NCBI GenBank assembly: GCA_023653055.1
Contig: JAMNXR010000006.1
Coordinates: 62,001-126,000, forward strand
Source: Burkholderiaceae bacterium
GTDB lineage: Bacteria > Pseudomonadota > Gammaproteobacteria > Burkholderiales > Burkholderiaceae_B
DNA length: 64,000 bases
Direction: 5' to 3'
Part shown: positions 49,475 to 58,882 of the stretch, piece by piece
How the letters are laid out: every line of letters starts with the position of its first letter
Numbering within the stretch: position 1 is the first letter of the stretch
Position numbers and translations under genes: made by a program
Notes under the pieces: model-generated
Seen by the model: only the letters and a program-made list of their open reading frames with translations
Database searches by the model: none
What the model was told of the DNA's origin: nothing

Positions 49475-50368
49475 ATGCTTAATATCACTGTAGATCCTTC
49501 TAAAGTTCCGGCCGTTGTCATGGAGAGATCCACCGGCTACTGGAAAAACGTTGGCCAACGCTTTATGCGAGACAAGGTCGCTGTATTTGCCGGCATTGTC
49601 ATTTTGATTTTGCTGATCATGGCGATTTTTGGACCATGGCTTGTACCGCACGATCCCTTTCAATCCTCCATCATGAAGCGCTTAAAGCCAATCGGCTTTC
49701 CAGATCATCTTCTGGGCACGGATGAGCTCGGACGGGACATGCTGAGCCGCCTTGTTGTCGGCACTAAACTCTCGCTTTTTATGGGCATTACGCCTGTGAT
49801 TCTGGCGTTTGGCATTGGTTCAGTGATCGGGTTGATTGCAGGCTATGCGGGCGGCAAAATCAACACCGTCATCATGCGTACGATCGATGTGTTTTATGCC
49901 TTTCCCTCTGTGCTGCTGGCGATTGCCCTGTCTGGCGTCTTGGGCGCGGGTATAACCAACTCACTGATCTCACTAACCATCGTCTTTATCCCCCCAATTG
50001 CTCGGGTTGCTGAAAGCGTGACCACGCAAATCAGGGGTCGGGACTTTGTCGATGCTGCGCGTGCATCGGGTGCCAATGCCTTCACGATTGTGCGTGTACA
50101 CGTGCTAGGTAATGTATTGGGCCCGATCTTTGTCTACGCCACGAGCTTGATTGCCGTCTCAATGATTTTGGCCTCAGGACTGAGCTTTCTCGGCTTGGGC
50201 GTCAAGCCACCAGAGCCCGAGTGGGGCCTGATGCTCAATACGCTTCGCACCGCGATCTACGTCCAACCATGGATCGCCGCCCTACCGGGCGTGATGATTT
50301 TTATAACCTCGATTGCGTTCAACCTGCTCTCGGATGGCCTGCGTACTGCCATGGAGATCAAGAACTAA
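49475..50368 (+). CDS. ABC transporter permease, DppC type
   Basis: A 297-residue permease with an N-terminal OppC/DppC segment (FMRDKVAVFAGIVILILLIMA), a GTDELGRDMLSRLVVGTK motif that is diagnostic for DppC-like subunits, and an EAA loop near ASGANAFTIVRVHVLGNV. It lies 16 bases after the first permease and its stop overlaps the start of the next ATPase gene (TAATG). Confidence 0.95.
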   Translation: MLNITVDPSKVPAVVMERSTGYWKNVGQRFMRDKVAVFAGIVILILLIMAIFGPWLVPHDPFQSSIMKRLKPIGFPDHLLGTDELGRDMLSRLVVGTKLSLFMGITPVILAFGIGSVIGLIAGYAGGKINTVIMRTIDVFYAFPSVLLAIALSGVLGAGITNSLISLTIVFIPPIARVAESVTTQIRGRDFVDAARASGANAFTIVRVHVLGNVLGPIFVYATSLIAVSMILASGLSFLGLGVKPPEPEWGLMLNTLRTAIYVQPWIAALPGVMIFITSIAFNLLSDGLRTAMEIKN

Positions 50369-51420
50369 TGAATACGACTGTGAACAATCAAACAGATGTC
50401 GGCGGTCAGGGACAACCTCTCCTGATGGTCAAAAACTTGATCAAACACTTTGCCCTCAAAAAAGATATGTTGGGTCGAGGTGGTGGTGTAGTGCGTGCGG
50501 TAGACGGCATCGATTTTATGGTGCGCAAAGGCGAAACACTCGGCGTAGTCGGAGAGTCTGGCTGTGGAAAGTCGACCACGGCACGTCTATTGATGAATCT
50601 CATCACACCTGACAACGGAGACATCATTTTTGACGGGATGTCCGTCGGCGGCCGAGATCTTTCCCTAAAGGAATTTCGTCGGCAAGCTCAGATGGTGTTT
50701 CAGGACAGCTATGCCTCGCTGAATCCACGCTTGACGATTGAAGACTCCATTGCATTTGCACCGCAAGTACACGGTGTTTCCAAGGACGAGTCCATCGAGC
50801 GCGCGCGCGATTTGCTTAGACGCGTCGGTCTTGATCCCGTACGTTTTGCTGAACGTTATCCGCATGAGCTGTCTGGTGGTCAGCGCCAACGCGTCAATAT
50901 TGCACGCGCCCTGGCCTTGCAATCTCGCTTGATCATTTTGGATGAAGCGGTCTCGGCACTCGACAAGTCTGTTGAAGCTCAAGTGTTGAACCTACTACTT
51001 GATCTAAAGGAAGATTTTGGTCTGACCTATGTCTTTATCAGCCATGATTTGAATGTCGTGCGCTACATCTCAGACCGCGTCATGGTGATGTATCTGGGAC
51101 AAGTGGTGGAGATTGGTGACTGCGAAACGCTTTTCGAGTCCCCCCAGCATCCCTATACTAAGGCCCTGCTTTCGTCTGTGCCGTCCATGGATCCGGACAA
51201 CCGTACCGAAGAGCCTCCGCTTGCCGGCGATCCGCCCAACCCGATCAATCCCCCCTCTGGCTGCCGTTTTCACACGCGTTGCGTCCATGCGCAACCAGTA
51301 TGCTCAGAGAAAATGCCGCCTCTCGCGACGGCCAAAGACGGGCATGGAGTCGCATGCCTCATGCATGTCGTTAACAGTGGTCACACTGAAGCGCCCACAG
51401 CAGCTCAGGAGGCCGCATGA
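50368..51420 (+). CDS. ABC transporter ATP-binding protein, DppF type
   Basis: A 350-residue ATPase with Walker A GESGCGKST, signature LSGGQRQRVNIARA, and a C-terminal oligopeptide-transporter domain with cysteines (GCRFHTRCVHAQPVC). Walker B reads LIILDEAVSALDKSVEAQ, with DEA where this family nearly always has DEP; the catalytic Glu is kept. The ATG overlaps the stop of the permease. The frame is open further upstream inside the permease gene but that part is not coding. Confidence 0.94.
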   Translation: MNTTVNNQTDVGGQGQPLLMVKNLIKHFALKKDMLGRGGGVVRAVDGIDFMVRKGETLGVVGESGCGKSTTARLLMNLITPDNGDIIFDGMSVGGRDLSLKEFRRQAQMVFQDSYASLNPRLTIEDSIAFAPQVHGVSKDESIERARDLLRRVGLDPVRFAERYPHELSGGQRQRVNIARALALQSRLIILDEAVSALDKSVEAQVLNLLLDLKEDFGLTYVFISHDLNVVRYISDRVMVMYLGQVVEIGDCETLFESPQHPYTKALLSSVPSMDPDNRTEEPPLAGDPPNPINPPSGCRFHTRCVHAQPVCSEKMPPLATAKDGHGVACLMHVVNSGHTEAPTAAQEAA

Positions 51421-52433
51421 CCACGCAAAGCAGCACTACGATGACTGAAGAAAAACCTTTTATCGATATCCGCGATTTAACAGTCACGTTTACGGGCGGT
51501 CGCAAACCGGTCCGGGCGGTTTCTGGAGTGAGTCTATCTGTTAAACGCGGTGAGGTTGTCGCGTTGATCGGCGAATCGGGCTCGGGAAAAAGCGTGACAC
51601 TTCGCTCGATTTTGAGACTACACAATCCCGACAAGTCAAAACTTGAAGGTCAAATCTTGGTCGGCGACCAAGATGTTGTCAAATTATCCAATCCAGATCT
51701 TTCAAGCTTTAGAGGTAAAGTCGCCTCGATGATTTTTCAAGAGCCATTACTCGCCCTTGACCCTGTATACACCGTGGGTGAACAAATCATCGAAGCCATT
51801 TTGCGCCATGAGTCCATCGGCAAAGAAGCGGCCCGTGCGAGAGCATTGTCACTCTTTGAGCGCGTCCGTATTCCGAGTCCAGAGCGTCGCTTGGATGCGT
51901 ATCCGCACGAAATGTCAGGCGGTATGCGCCAACGCGCCATGATTTCCCTGGCACTCGCGAGTCATCCTCAGCTTTTGCTCGCAGATGAGCCCACGACGGC
52001 ACTGGATGCCACGGTACAGATTCAGATTTTGCTGCTGTTGCGTGAACTACAGCGTGAACTTGGACTGTCGGTCATTTTTGTCACACACGATATTGGTGCG
52101 GCCGTTGAGGTGGCAGATCGTATCGCCGTCATGTATGCAGGCAGGATTGTCGAAGAAGGCACCACCAGAACACTGATGCGCTCGCCGAGGCATCCGTATA
52201 CGCGTGCTTTGCTCAAAAGCCTCGCGCATGGCAACGTGACTAAAGGCACACGACTCGAAACGATTCCTGGCTCTCCGCCTGATCTGAGTAATTTGCCACC
52301 TGGTTGTGTGTTTGCGGACCGCTGCAACTTGGCACTCGATTCGTGTCGCCAAAGCGTCCCTGAGATTGTCAAACTGACCCCTGATCACAGTGCACGCTGT
52401 CATCGAACGGATCAAACAGACGTGGCAGTCTGA
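51417..52433 (+). CDS. ABC transporter ATP-binding protein, DppD type
   Basis: A 338-residue ATPase with Walker A GESGSGKSV, signature MSGGMRQRAMISLALA, Walker B LLLADEPTTALD and the C-terminal Cys motif (GCVFADRCNLALDSC). It pairs with the preceding ATPase to form the heterodimeric engine. Its ATG overlaps the previous stop (ATGA). A second in-frame ATG eight codons in could also serve. The order F-type then D-type is the reverse of the E. coli dpp operon. Confidence 0.94.
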   Translation: MTTQSSTTMTEEKPFIDIRDLTVTFTGGRKPVRAVSGVSLSVKRGEVVALIGESGSGKSVTLRSILRLHNPDKSKLEGQILVGDQDVVKLSNPDLSSFRGKVASMIFQEPLLALDPVYTVGEQIIEAILRHESIGKEAARARALSLFERVRIPSPERRLDAYPHEMSGGMRQRAMISLALASHPQLLLADEPTTALDATVQIQILLLLRELQRELGLSVIFVTHDIGAAVEVADRIAVMYAGRIVEEGTTRTLMRSPRHPYTRALLKSLAHGNVTKGTRLETIPGSPPDLSNLPPGCVFADRCNLALDSCRQSVPEIVKLTPDHSARCHRTDQTDVAV

Positions 52434-52463
52434 GCACAGTTCGCGAGACTGACTCACCCAAGT

Positions 52464-52501
52464 AAGAGGCCCACCCTATTTAAAAGGTGGGCCTCTTTTT
52501 T
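52464..52501 (+). terminator. Intrinsic terminator of the ABC importer operon
   Basis: A 12-bp stem AAGAGGCCCACC / GGTGGGCCTCTT (52464-52475 and 52486-52497) with a 10-base loop is followed by a T-run. It ends the operon 30 bases after the last stop and faces convergent clpB, for which the strand lacks a T-run. Confidence 0.88.
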
Positions 52502-52529
52502 AAACAGACGCCATCAGCGAAACATCTAT

Positions 52530-55124
52530 TTACTGAAGCGTCCGTTCAAAGACGAACTTACCTTCGCGCCAATCGACTGGAACGACGTCTTTTGGACCGA
52601 ATTTGCCCTCTAGTATCAGCTTGGCAATTGGATTTTCCAACTGTTGCTGAATCGAACGCTTGAGCGGCCGTGCACCAAACACGGGATCAAAGCCCTCACG
52701 CGCTAACTCAGCCAAGGCGGCATCCGATACCTCTAGACGCATTTCCTGCTGTTCCATCCGTTTTGCTAACCGATTGATCTGAATCCCAGCAATCTTTTCA
52801 ATATGTTGGCTTTGCAGCGCATGAAACACTACGATTTCATCTATCCGGTTTAAAAACTCAGGGCGGAAATGCTGCTTGAGTTCTTCCCAGACCACTTCTT
52901 TGACCGCGTCGTAAGGCTTACCCACCATCGCCTGAATATGCTGCGAGCCCAAATTAGAGGTCATCACGATCACCGTATTGCGGAAATCCACAGTGCGACC
53001 TTGACCATCCGTTAGTCGGCCATCGTCCAATACTTGCAGCAAGACATTAAACACATCCGGATGCGCTTTTTCAACCTCATCAAGCAATACCACGCTATAC
53101 GGCTTACGGCGCACTGCCTCCGTCAAATAACCGCCCTCTTCGTAACCAACATAGCCCGGTGGCGCACCGATCAATCTGGCGACGGAGTGTTTTTCCATAA
53201 ACTCACTCATGTCGATACGGATGAGATGCTCATCGGAATCAAACATGAAATCTGCCAGCGCACGCGTCAACTCGGTCTTGCCCACTCCGGTGGGACCCAG
53301 GAACAAAAAGGAACCATAGGGGCGTGACGGATCGGACAAACCTGCGCGGGAACGCCGGATGGCGTCCGCCACTAAACCAACGGCCTCATCTTGACCAATG
53401 ACCCGGTCATGCAGTCGCTCTTCCATCTTGAGCAATTTTTCACGTTCGCCCTGCATCATTTTTGACACAGGAATGCCGGTCGCGCGCGATACAACTTCCG
53501 CAATCTCCTCCGCACCGACTTGCGTCCGCAGGAGCTTGGGACGCTCGCCCGGAGTCTTTGCCTCAGCAGACCCTTCGGCCGTTTTGAGTCTAGACTCCAA
53601 CTCCGGCAAGGTACCGTACTGAATCTCAGCCAACTTATCGAACTGTCCTTTACGCTGGAGCTCGGCCATTTCGGCACGCGCACGCTCAATTTCCTCTTTG
53701 ATCGATTGCGTACCCTGAACAGCAGCTTTTTCGCTCTTCCAGATCACTTCGAAATCGTTGTACTCGCGCTGAAGCTTTTCAAGTTCCTCCTCAATAATCT
53801 GGAAACGACGAATGGAGCCCTCGTCCGTTTCTTTTTTAACAGCCTCACGTTCAATCTTTAACTGAATAATGCGGCGATCAAGTTTATCCATCACCTCAGG
53901 CTTGGAATCGATCTCCATGCGAATGCGCGAGGCGGCCTCGTCAATCAGATCAATGGCCTTATCGGGCAAAAAACGATCCGTAATGTAGCGATGTGAAAGC
54001 TCAGCGGCCGCAACAATCGCTGGATCCGTAATTTCGACACCATGATGCAACTCATAACGCTCTTGCAAACCGCGCAAGATCGCAATGGTTGACTCCACAT
54101 TAGGCTCGTCCACCAATACTTTTTGAAACCGACGCTCAAGCGCAGCGTCCTTTTCAATGTATTTACGATACTCATCGAGTGTTGTCGCACCAATACAATG
54201 CAGCTCGCCTCGGGCCAGCGCGGGCTTGAGCATATTACCGGCATCCATCGCGCCCTCTGCCTTGCCGGCGCCAACCATCGTATGAATTTCATCGATAAAA
54301 ATGATGTAACTACCGTCGTCCTGCGCAAGCTCTTTGAGCACCGATTTAAGTCGCTCCTCAAACTCACCGCGAAACTTGGCACCTGCGAGCAAGCTCGCCA
54401 AGTCAAGCGACAGCACGCGTTTGCCACGCAAAGACTCAGGCACCTCGTCATTGATGATCCGTTGGGCTAAGCCCTCAACGATCGCCGTTTTACCCACACC
54501 AGGCTCACCGATCAGAACGGGATTGTTTTTGGTCCGACGCTGCAAAATTTGAATCGCGCGTCGAATCTCGTCATCCCGACCAATGACAGGGTCGAGTTTG
54601 CCCTGACGGGCCCGCTCGGTAAGATCAGTGGTGTACTTGGAGAGCGCCTCACGATTAGACTCGCCGTCCTGATCTTGCATAGAAGAACCGCCGCGAACAG
54701 CATCAATGGCGGATTCAAGCGCCTGGCGCTGCAAACCCGTTTCTTTAAGTGCGCGGCCGACGTCCCCTTTGTCCTCTGAGAGTGCCAACAAGAATAATTC
54801 GCTGGGAATATACGTGTCACCACGCTTAGCGGCTTCTTTGTCGACGCGTGTAAAAACAGACTGTAAGTCTCGGCTGACTTGAATATTGCCATCGCCGCCT
54901 TTGACTTGAGGCAAACCTTTTACGATGGTGTCCAAGGCAGGTTGAAGGCGATTGATCGCGACGCCAGCACGTGCCAATAGGCTACCCGCTCCACTTTCAC
55001 TATCGGCGAGAAGTGCCGAGAGCACGTGGGCAGGTTCGATATAGGGGTTGTCATTACGCGCAGCTAAACTTTGGGCGTCGGCGAGCGCCTGTTGAAATTT
55101 GGTCGTTAATTTGTCAAAACGCAT
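52530..55124 (-). CDS. clpB: ClpB disaggregase (Hsp100 chaperone)
   Basis: An 864-residue AAA+ unfoldase that, with DnaK, pulls proteins out of aggregates. Start [14 protein letters not shown] with a GGAG site upstream. The N-domain Clp repeats (1-150) precede NBD1 (Walker [10 protein letters not shown]), the coiled-coil M-domain (about 410-530) and NBD2 (Walker [10 protein letters not shown], then [12 protein letters not shown]). It has no ClpP-binding loop, as expected for ClpB. A heat-shock-type promoter lies upstream. Confidence 0.98.
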   Translation of the reverse strand: MRFDKLTTKFQQALADAQSLAARNDNPYIEPAHVLSALLADSESGAGSLLARAGVAINRLQPALDTIVKGLPQVKGGDGNIQVSRDLQSVFTRVDKEAAKRGDTYIPSELFLLALSEDKGDVGRALKETGLQRQALESAIDAVRGGSSMQDQDGESNREALSKYTTDLTERARQGKLDPVIGRDDEIRRAIQILQRRTKNNPVLIGEPGVGKTAIVEGLAQRIINDEVPESLRGKRVLSLDLASLLAGAKFRGEFEERLKSVLKELAQDDGSYIIFIDEIHTMVGAGKAEGAMDAGNMLKPALARGELHCIGATTLDEYRKYIEKDAALERRFQKVLVDEPNVESTIAILRGLQERYELHHGVEITDPAIVAAAELSHRYITDRFLPDKAIDLIDEAASRIRMEIDSKPEVMDKLDRRIIQLKIEREAVKKETDEGSIRRFQIIEEELEKLQREYNDFEVIWKSEKAAVQGTQSIKEEIERARAEMAELQRKGQFDKLAEIQYGTLPELESRLKTAEGSAEAKTPGERPKLLRTQVGAEEIAEVVSRATGIPVSKMMQGEREKLLKMEERLHDRVIGQDEAVGLVADAIRRSRAGLSDPSRPYGSFLFLGPTGVGKTELTRALADFMFDSDEHLIRIDMSEFMEKHSVARLIGAPPGYVGYEEGGYLTEAVRRKPYSVVLLDEVEKAHPDVFNVLLQVLDDGRLTDGQGRTVDFRNTVIVMTSNLGSQHIQAMVGKPYDAVKEVVWEELKQHFRPEFLNRIDEIVVFHALQSQHIEKIAGIQINRLAKRMEQQEMRLEVSDAALAELAREGFDPVFGARPLKRSIQQQLENPIAKLILEGKFGPKDVVPVDWREGKFVFERTLQ

Positions 55125-55178
55125 GGTGTTGCTCCTAACATTGTGAATATGGCTTGTGGCCAATAACTGTTAGACATT

Positions 55179-55206
55179 AAATGCGGACGTTTCGCTCAAT
55201 TTCAAG
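55179..55206 (-). promoter_or_regulatory. Sigma-32 (RpoH) heat-shock promoter of clpB
   Basis: On the minus strand CTTGAAA (55206-55200) is followed after 13 bases by CCGCATTT, against the sigma-32 consensus CTTGAAA-N11-16-CCCCATNT. The -35 is perfect and the -10 has one mismatch. Transcription would start about 48 bases ahead of the clpB ATG. Confidence 0.72.
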
Positions 55207-55235
55207 GATTCAGCGCACATTTAGACTTAACCTAA

Positions 55236-55253
55236 ACTTAGGGTAACCTAAGT
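55236..55253. promoter_or_regulatory. Palindrome in the clpB-fnr divergent region
   Basis: ACTTAGG-GTAA-CCTAAGT is a perfect 7+7 inverted repeat. It overlaps a second palindrome CCTAA-AC-TTAGG (55231-55242). It lies 15 bases upstream of the FNR box, so it may be an operator for fnr or clpB. The binding protein is unknown. Confidence 0.45.
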
Positions 55254-55267
55254 CATAGGGATTGAAA

Positions 55268-55306
55268 TTGACTTAGATCAATATTTATACAGACGAGCGA
55301 TACAAT
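55268..55306 (+). promoter_or_regulatory. FNR box and promoter of fnr
   Basis: TTGAC-TTAG-ATCAA (55268-55281) differs from the FNR consensus TTGAT-N4-ATCAA by one base. A -10-like TACAAT follows at 55301-55306, which puts the box centre roughly 39-42 bases before the start of transcription, the class II activator/overlap position. It suggests that FNR regulates its own gene. Confidence 0.68.
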
Positions 55307-55360
55307 CGGGGTGAAGCTTCAGTATTCAATTGCTACTCAAGCTTAAGGAGTAAAAAGCTC

Positions 55361-56086
55361 ATGCTTAAAAGTGTCACGGTTACATCGGAATCACCGCATT
55401 GCTCAACCTGCATGATGGCGAGCGTTTGTCTGCCCGTAGGTATGTCACCCAGCGAAGTCACTCAGCTTGATGACCTTGTCAAAGAAAGGCTGCGTGTTGA
55501 AAAGGGGCAAGCTCTTTTTCAACACGGTGCCCCCCTAGACGCGCTGTTTGGTCTGCGTACGGGCTCAATCAAAACTCAAATGATCGAAGCATCCGGTCAG
55601 CATCAAATTACGGGTTTTTTCCTCCCAGGTGAAATCGTAGGCTTGGATGGCATGATGGAAGGCATTCACAGCTCGACCGCCATCGCAATGGAGGACTCTG
55701 AGGTTTGTGTGGTCAAGCTTGACGATATCGATGAAATCAGTCGCTATGTCCCGACGCTTCAGCATCAGGTTAGACGCCTGATGAGCAAGGAAATCGCAAG
55801 ATCCCATCAGGTATTGCTGGCACTCGGTTCGATGCGCTCTGAGCAGCGGCTTGCCGCATTTTTAATTAACTTGTCTCAGCGCCTCACCGCGCTTGGCTAT
55901 TCTTCGACTGAGTTCATCATGAGGATGAGTCGAGAAGAAACGGGGAATTATCTCGGCCTCACCTTAGAAACAGTCAGCAGATTGTTTTCAAGGTTTGCAA
56001 GAGATGGCGTGATTCGCGTCAATCAACGTGAAATAAAAATTTTAGATATGGACGCCCTTCGCGAACTCGTCGGCAAATCCTGCTAA
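55361..56086 (+). CDS. fnr: FNR-type anaerobic regulator (Crp/Fnr family)
   Basis: A 241-residue regulator. The N-terminal cysteines C14, C17 and C23 (HCSTCMMASVC) plus C116 (SEVCVVKL) match the four ligands of the oxygen-sensing 4Fe-4S cluster of FNR. A cyclic-nucleotide-like beta-roll and dimer helix follow. The recognition helix TLETVSRLFSRF has Glu203, Ser206 and Arg207, the FNR residues that read TTGAT-N4-ATCAA. AAGGAG precedes the ATG. An FNR box lies in its promoter and the cbb3 oxidase operon, a classical target, is 5 kb away. Confidence 0.95.
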   Translation: MLKSVTVTSESPHCSTCMMASVCLPVGMSPSEVTQLDDLVKERLRVEKGQALFQHGAPLDALFGLRTGSIKTQMIEASGQHQITGFFLPGEIVGLDGMMEGIHSSTAIAMEDSEVCVVKLDDIDEISRYVPTLQHQVRRLMSKEIARSHQVLLALGSMRSEQRLAAFLINLSQRLTALGYSSTEFIMRMSREETGNYLGLTLETVSRLFSRFARDGVIRVNQREIKILDMDALRELVGKSC

Positions 56087-56116
56087 CTCGGCGCTACCGG
56101 ACGCGGACATCCAATC

Positions 56117-57136
56117 TCAGTGCTTATCCTCTAAAAACAACTCGGATCTTATAAAGTCCAAAGTGATGTGTTTAGAGTTCAAAACTTCATGGCCAAGCTG
56201 TTGAGACCAATACGCATGCCCCCCGCCCACACGCGCCCACTCATTGAGCCTGCGTGTAAACAACTGCAAATCGTATTCATGCGTGACACCAATCGCACCA
56301 TGCACGGCATGCGCGACAGCCGATACACGCGCCACAGCTTGGCTTGTTTGTGACTTAGCCAAGGCGGCAAGCATCGGCGCTGGCCGCCAGTCTTGACTGC
56401 GGCAAGCCATTTCTGTTGCCATACGCGCACCAAACACTAACTCAGCGACCTCACTAATCTGTTGCTGTAAGGCTTGAAAACGTCCGATCGGCTTACCAAA
56501 CTGCTCGCGCTGGTTTGCATGAGCAAGCGTCATCTCAAACACGCGGTCTGCTGCACCTGCGATCAACACGGCCACAGACAAGGCCAACAAGTGACGAAAT
56601 TGAGGTTGTTCCCAAGTGCCCAGTTGCGAACGCTCTACAACTTCTGCTGACCAGGTTAAATTTGCATCAAGCGTGCCGTGACCACCTGAAGGTGTCACGA
56701 TGGCGGCGGACGTCGGCAACAGCCAGACTTGCTTGTCATGTTGGACTAACACCCACTCAGCCACTAGCCCAAAACTCACTGCATGTGCTGTGACTCCCGC
56801 GCCACCTGCCTCAACTTGAAAAGGAGCGAACGTCAGTGACCCTTCAGGAATAGGCTTGGCGTGTTGACTTAACCAGGCGCGCGCCAGCATCGAGTGGGCA
56901 TATGGCAATGGCAACGCGTATCGTCCCATGCAAAACATGATCGGCCAGGCATCATTTAATGTCAGGCCAGCCCCCCCTGCACTTTCTGGAAGCAACGCAT
57001 CGGCAAAGCCGGCAGATAAAAGGATCTCCCAAAGGGGTTTGGGATCGCTTCCCTGCTCAATCGTGCGGAGCTGCGCAGGTGTGCACTCTTGGGCAAAGAA
57101 ACGGTCCGCAGAGTCGTAGAAAGAATTTTGCATCAT
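56117..57136 (-). CDS. Acyl-CoA dehydrogenase-like protein (short subunit)
   Basis: A 339-residue protein of the acyl-CoA dehydrogenase fold: helical N-domain with the PESAGGAGLTLNDAW motif, beta middle domain and C-terminal helices (NQREQFGKPIGRFQALQQQISEVA). It is shorter than catalytic members (about 380), and the middle FAD-binding region is hard to match. It is 2 bases downstream of a full-length paralogue. Such long/short pairs form heteromeric enzymes in several steroid and fatty-acid pathways. Substrate unknown. It converges on fnr. Confidence 0.82.
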   Translation of the reverse strand: MMQNSFYDSADRFFAQECTPAQLRTIEQGSDPKPLWEILLSAGFADALLPESAGGAGLTLNDAWPIMFCMGRYALPLPYAHSMLARAWLSQHAKPIPEGSLTFAPFQVEAGGAGVTAHAVSFGLVAEWVLVQHDKQVWLLPTSAAIVTPSGGHGTLDANLTWSAEVVERSQLGTWEQPQFRHLLALSVAVLIAGAADRVFEMTLAHANQREQFGKPIGRFQALQQQISEVAELVFGARMATEMACRSQDWRPAPMLAALAKSQTSQAVARVSAVAHAVHGAIGVTHEYDLQLFTRRLNEWARVGGGHAYWSQQLGHEVLNSKHITLDFIRSELFLEDKH

Positions 57137-57138
57137 GA

Positions 57139-58290
57139 TTACCTCAAACCCAAGCCGCGGGCAATGATGCCACGCAAAATTTCACGCGTACCGCCTCGCA
57201 GTGAAAATGTCACCCCCATTTGCTCTAAATAACCAAGGGTCTGCAGTAAATCTGCACTTGCTACAAAATCAGGATGGGCACCTAGCCAGGCGCTAATCTG
57301 CCTAATCAGCTTTTGCTCGTAATCGGTCCCATAGTCCTTGACCACTGAAGCATCGGTCGCAGGACTCTCACCATCGACCAGCTTTTGTGTCACCGCAAGT
57401 GAAAGCGCGCGCAAGACGGCCATTTCAGCTACTAAAGACCCGACCAGGGCGCACGTTTCGGGATCGTTCACATTTTGCTCACGCAAACAAGCCATCCAGC
57501 TATCTAACAAGGCAATACTGGAGTAGATCCTCTCCGGGCCGCTTCGTTCAAAAGCAAGTTCAGCCGTGCATTGATCCCAACCTTGCCCCTCCACCCCAAC
57601 AAGTGCCTCAGGCGCGAGAGACACATTATCAAAAAACACTTCAGAAAAATGCGCATCTCCCGCCATGTCACGAATTGGACGCACGGTCACGCCGGGCAAC
57701 TTGAGGTCGATAATGACCTGCGATAAGCCCTTTTGCCTGTCCGAGGTTTCACCCGAAGTTCGTACTAACGCAATCATGTAATCGCAGCCATGGGCGTTCG
57801 TCGTCCATATCTTGCTGCCATTTAATAACCAACCCTCTGGGGTCTTGGTGGCGCGCGTGCGGATACTGGCCAAATCCGAACCAGAACTGGGCTCGCTCAT
57901 GCCAATGCAAAAAAATGCCTCGCCTCGACAGATTTTGGGAATATAAAAGCGCCGCTGCGCTTCGGTGCCAAAATTTAAAATAAGCGGACCACTTTGACGA
58001 TCTGCAATCCAATGAGAAGCGACCGGCGCTCCGGCAATTAACAGTTCCTCAGACAAGACAAAACGCGAGAAAAATCCCTTGCCAGAACCTCCATATTCTT
58101 TGGGAATTGTTAAGCCCAACCAGCCTTTTTTTGCGAGGCTCTTGCTAAAAGAATTGCTCACACCCATCCATGACCGCGCTTTAACATGATCGGAAACGCC
58201 TTGCATTTCCTCATTTAAAAATGCACGAATCTCTGCGCGGAACGTACGTTCATCATCTGGGACTTTTGTAAATTCAAGTGCTGTCAGCAT
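57139..58290 (-). CDS. Acyl-CoA dehydrogenase
   Basis: A 383-residue flavoenzyme that introduces an alpha-beta double bond into an acyl-CoA. Visible family motifs are IPKEYGGSGKGFF, the FAD-binding FCIGMSEPSSGSDLASIRTRA and WLLNGSKIWTTNAHG, and the C-terminal RGGTREILRGIIARGLGLR. It heads the two-gene unit with the short paralogue. A MaoC-type hydratase gene runs divergently 127 bases away, so the three probably act on one CoA-thioester pathway. Confidence 0.92.
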   Translation of the reverse strand: MLTALEFTKVPDDERTFRAEIRAFLNEEMQGVSDHVKARSWMGVSNSFSKSLAKKGWLGLTIPKEYGGSGKGFFSRFVLSEELLIAGAPVASHWIADRQSGPLILNFGTEAQRRFYIPKICRGEAFFCIGMSEPSSGSDLASIRTRATKTPEGWLLNGSKIWTTNAHGCDYMIALVRTSGETSDRQKGLSQVIIDLKLPGVTVRPIRDMAGDAHFSEVFFDNVSLAPEALVGVEGQGWDQCTAELAFERSGPERIYSSIALLDSWMACLREQNVNDPETCALVGSLVAEMAVLRALSLAVTQKLVDGESPATDASVVKDYGTDYEQKLIRQISAWLGAHPDFVASADLLQTLGYLEQMGVTFSLRGGTREILRGIIARGLGLR

Positions 58291-58417
58291 GTTTAACCTG
58301 TCTGGATGAGGTGGCAGGATATGACTGCGGCACCTCGGTTACGGCGACTTAAGATCGTCTTATACTATCAAGATTGTATTTGTTTGACACGATAACAGCC
58401 AATTCGCAGAGGAAGAC

Positions 58418-58879
58418 ATGACAGAAACTAAGCTTTTAGGGTCAGGATATATCTGGCAAGAACTGGCTGTTGGTCAAAAATTTAGAACCTATCGTCGTAC
58501 TGTGACTGAAACCGACATTATTAATTTCATCAGCGTCACAGGTATGCTCGAAACGATTTTTATCGACAAGACCTTTTCTCATGGTGCCATGCAGGGTCGT
58601 CCTGTCCCGGGAGGCCTGACTTATGGGCTGATCGAGGGGTTGCTGATGCAGGGGATGGTACAGGGCACTGGGCTAGCGCTGCTCGAGGTACACAAAAAGG
58701 TACTCAAGCCCGTACTTGCGGGCGATACGATCTGGGCCGAGGTAGAGGTCACTGCAATCAAGCCAACCTCCAAAAATAATCGCGCAGTCGTGACCTCACG
58801 TGTCGATGTCAAAAACCAAGACAATGTGGATGTTATGACATACACAGCAGTAAGAATGCTCGCGGGTGAGAGACACTAA
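58418..58879 (+). CDS. MaoC-like (R)-enoyl-CoA hydratase / dehydratase
   Basis: A 153-residue hot-dog-fold protein. It has YIWQELAVGQKFRTYRRTVTETDIINF at the start and a PVPGGLTYGLIEGLL helix, typical of MaoC dehydratases. The canonical catalytic D-x(4)-H appears only in altered form (FIDKTFSHGAM), so activity should not be assumed. It may hydrate the enoyl-CoA made by the divergent dehydrogenases. It ends 3 bases from the convergent cco cluster. Confidence 0.82.
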   Translation: MTETKLLGSGYIWQELAVGQKFRTYRRTVTETDIINFISVTGMLETIFIDKTFSHGAMQGRPVPGGLTYGLIEGLLMQGMVQGTGLALLEVHKKVLKPVLAGDTIWAEVEVTAIKPTSKNNRAVVTSRVDVKNQDNVDVMTYTAVRMLAGERH

Positions 58880-58882
58880 GCA

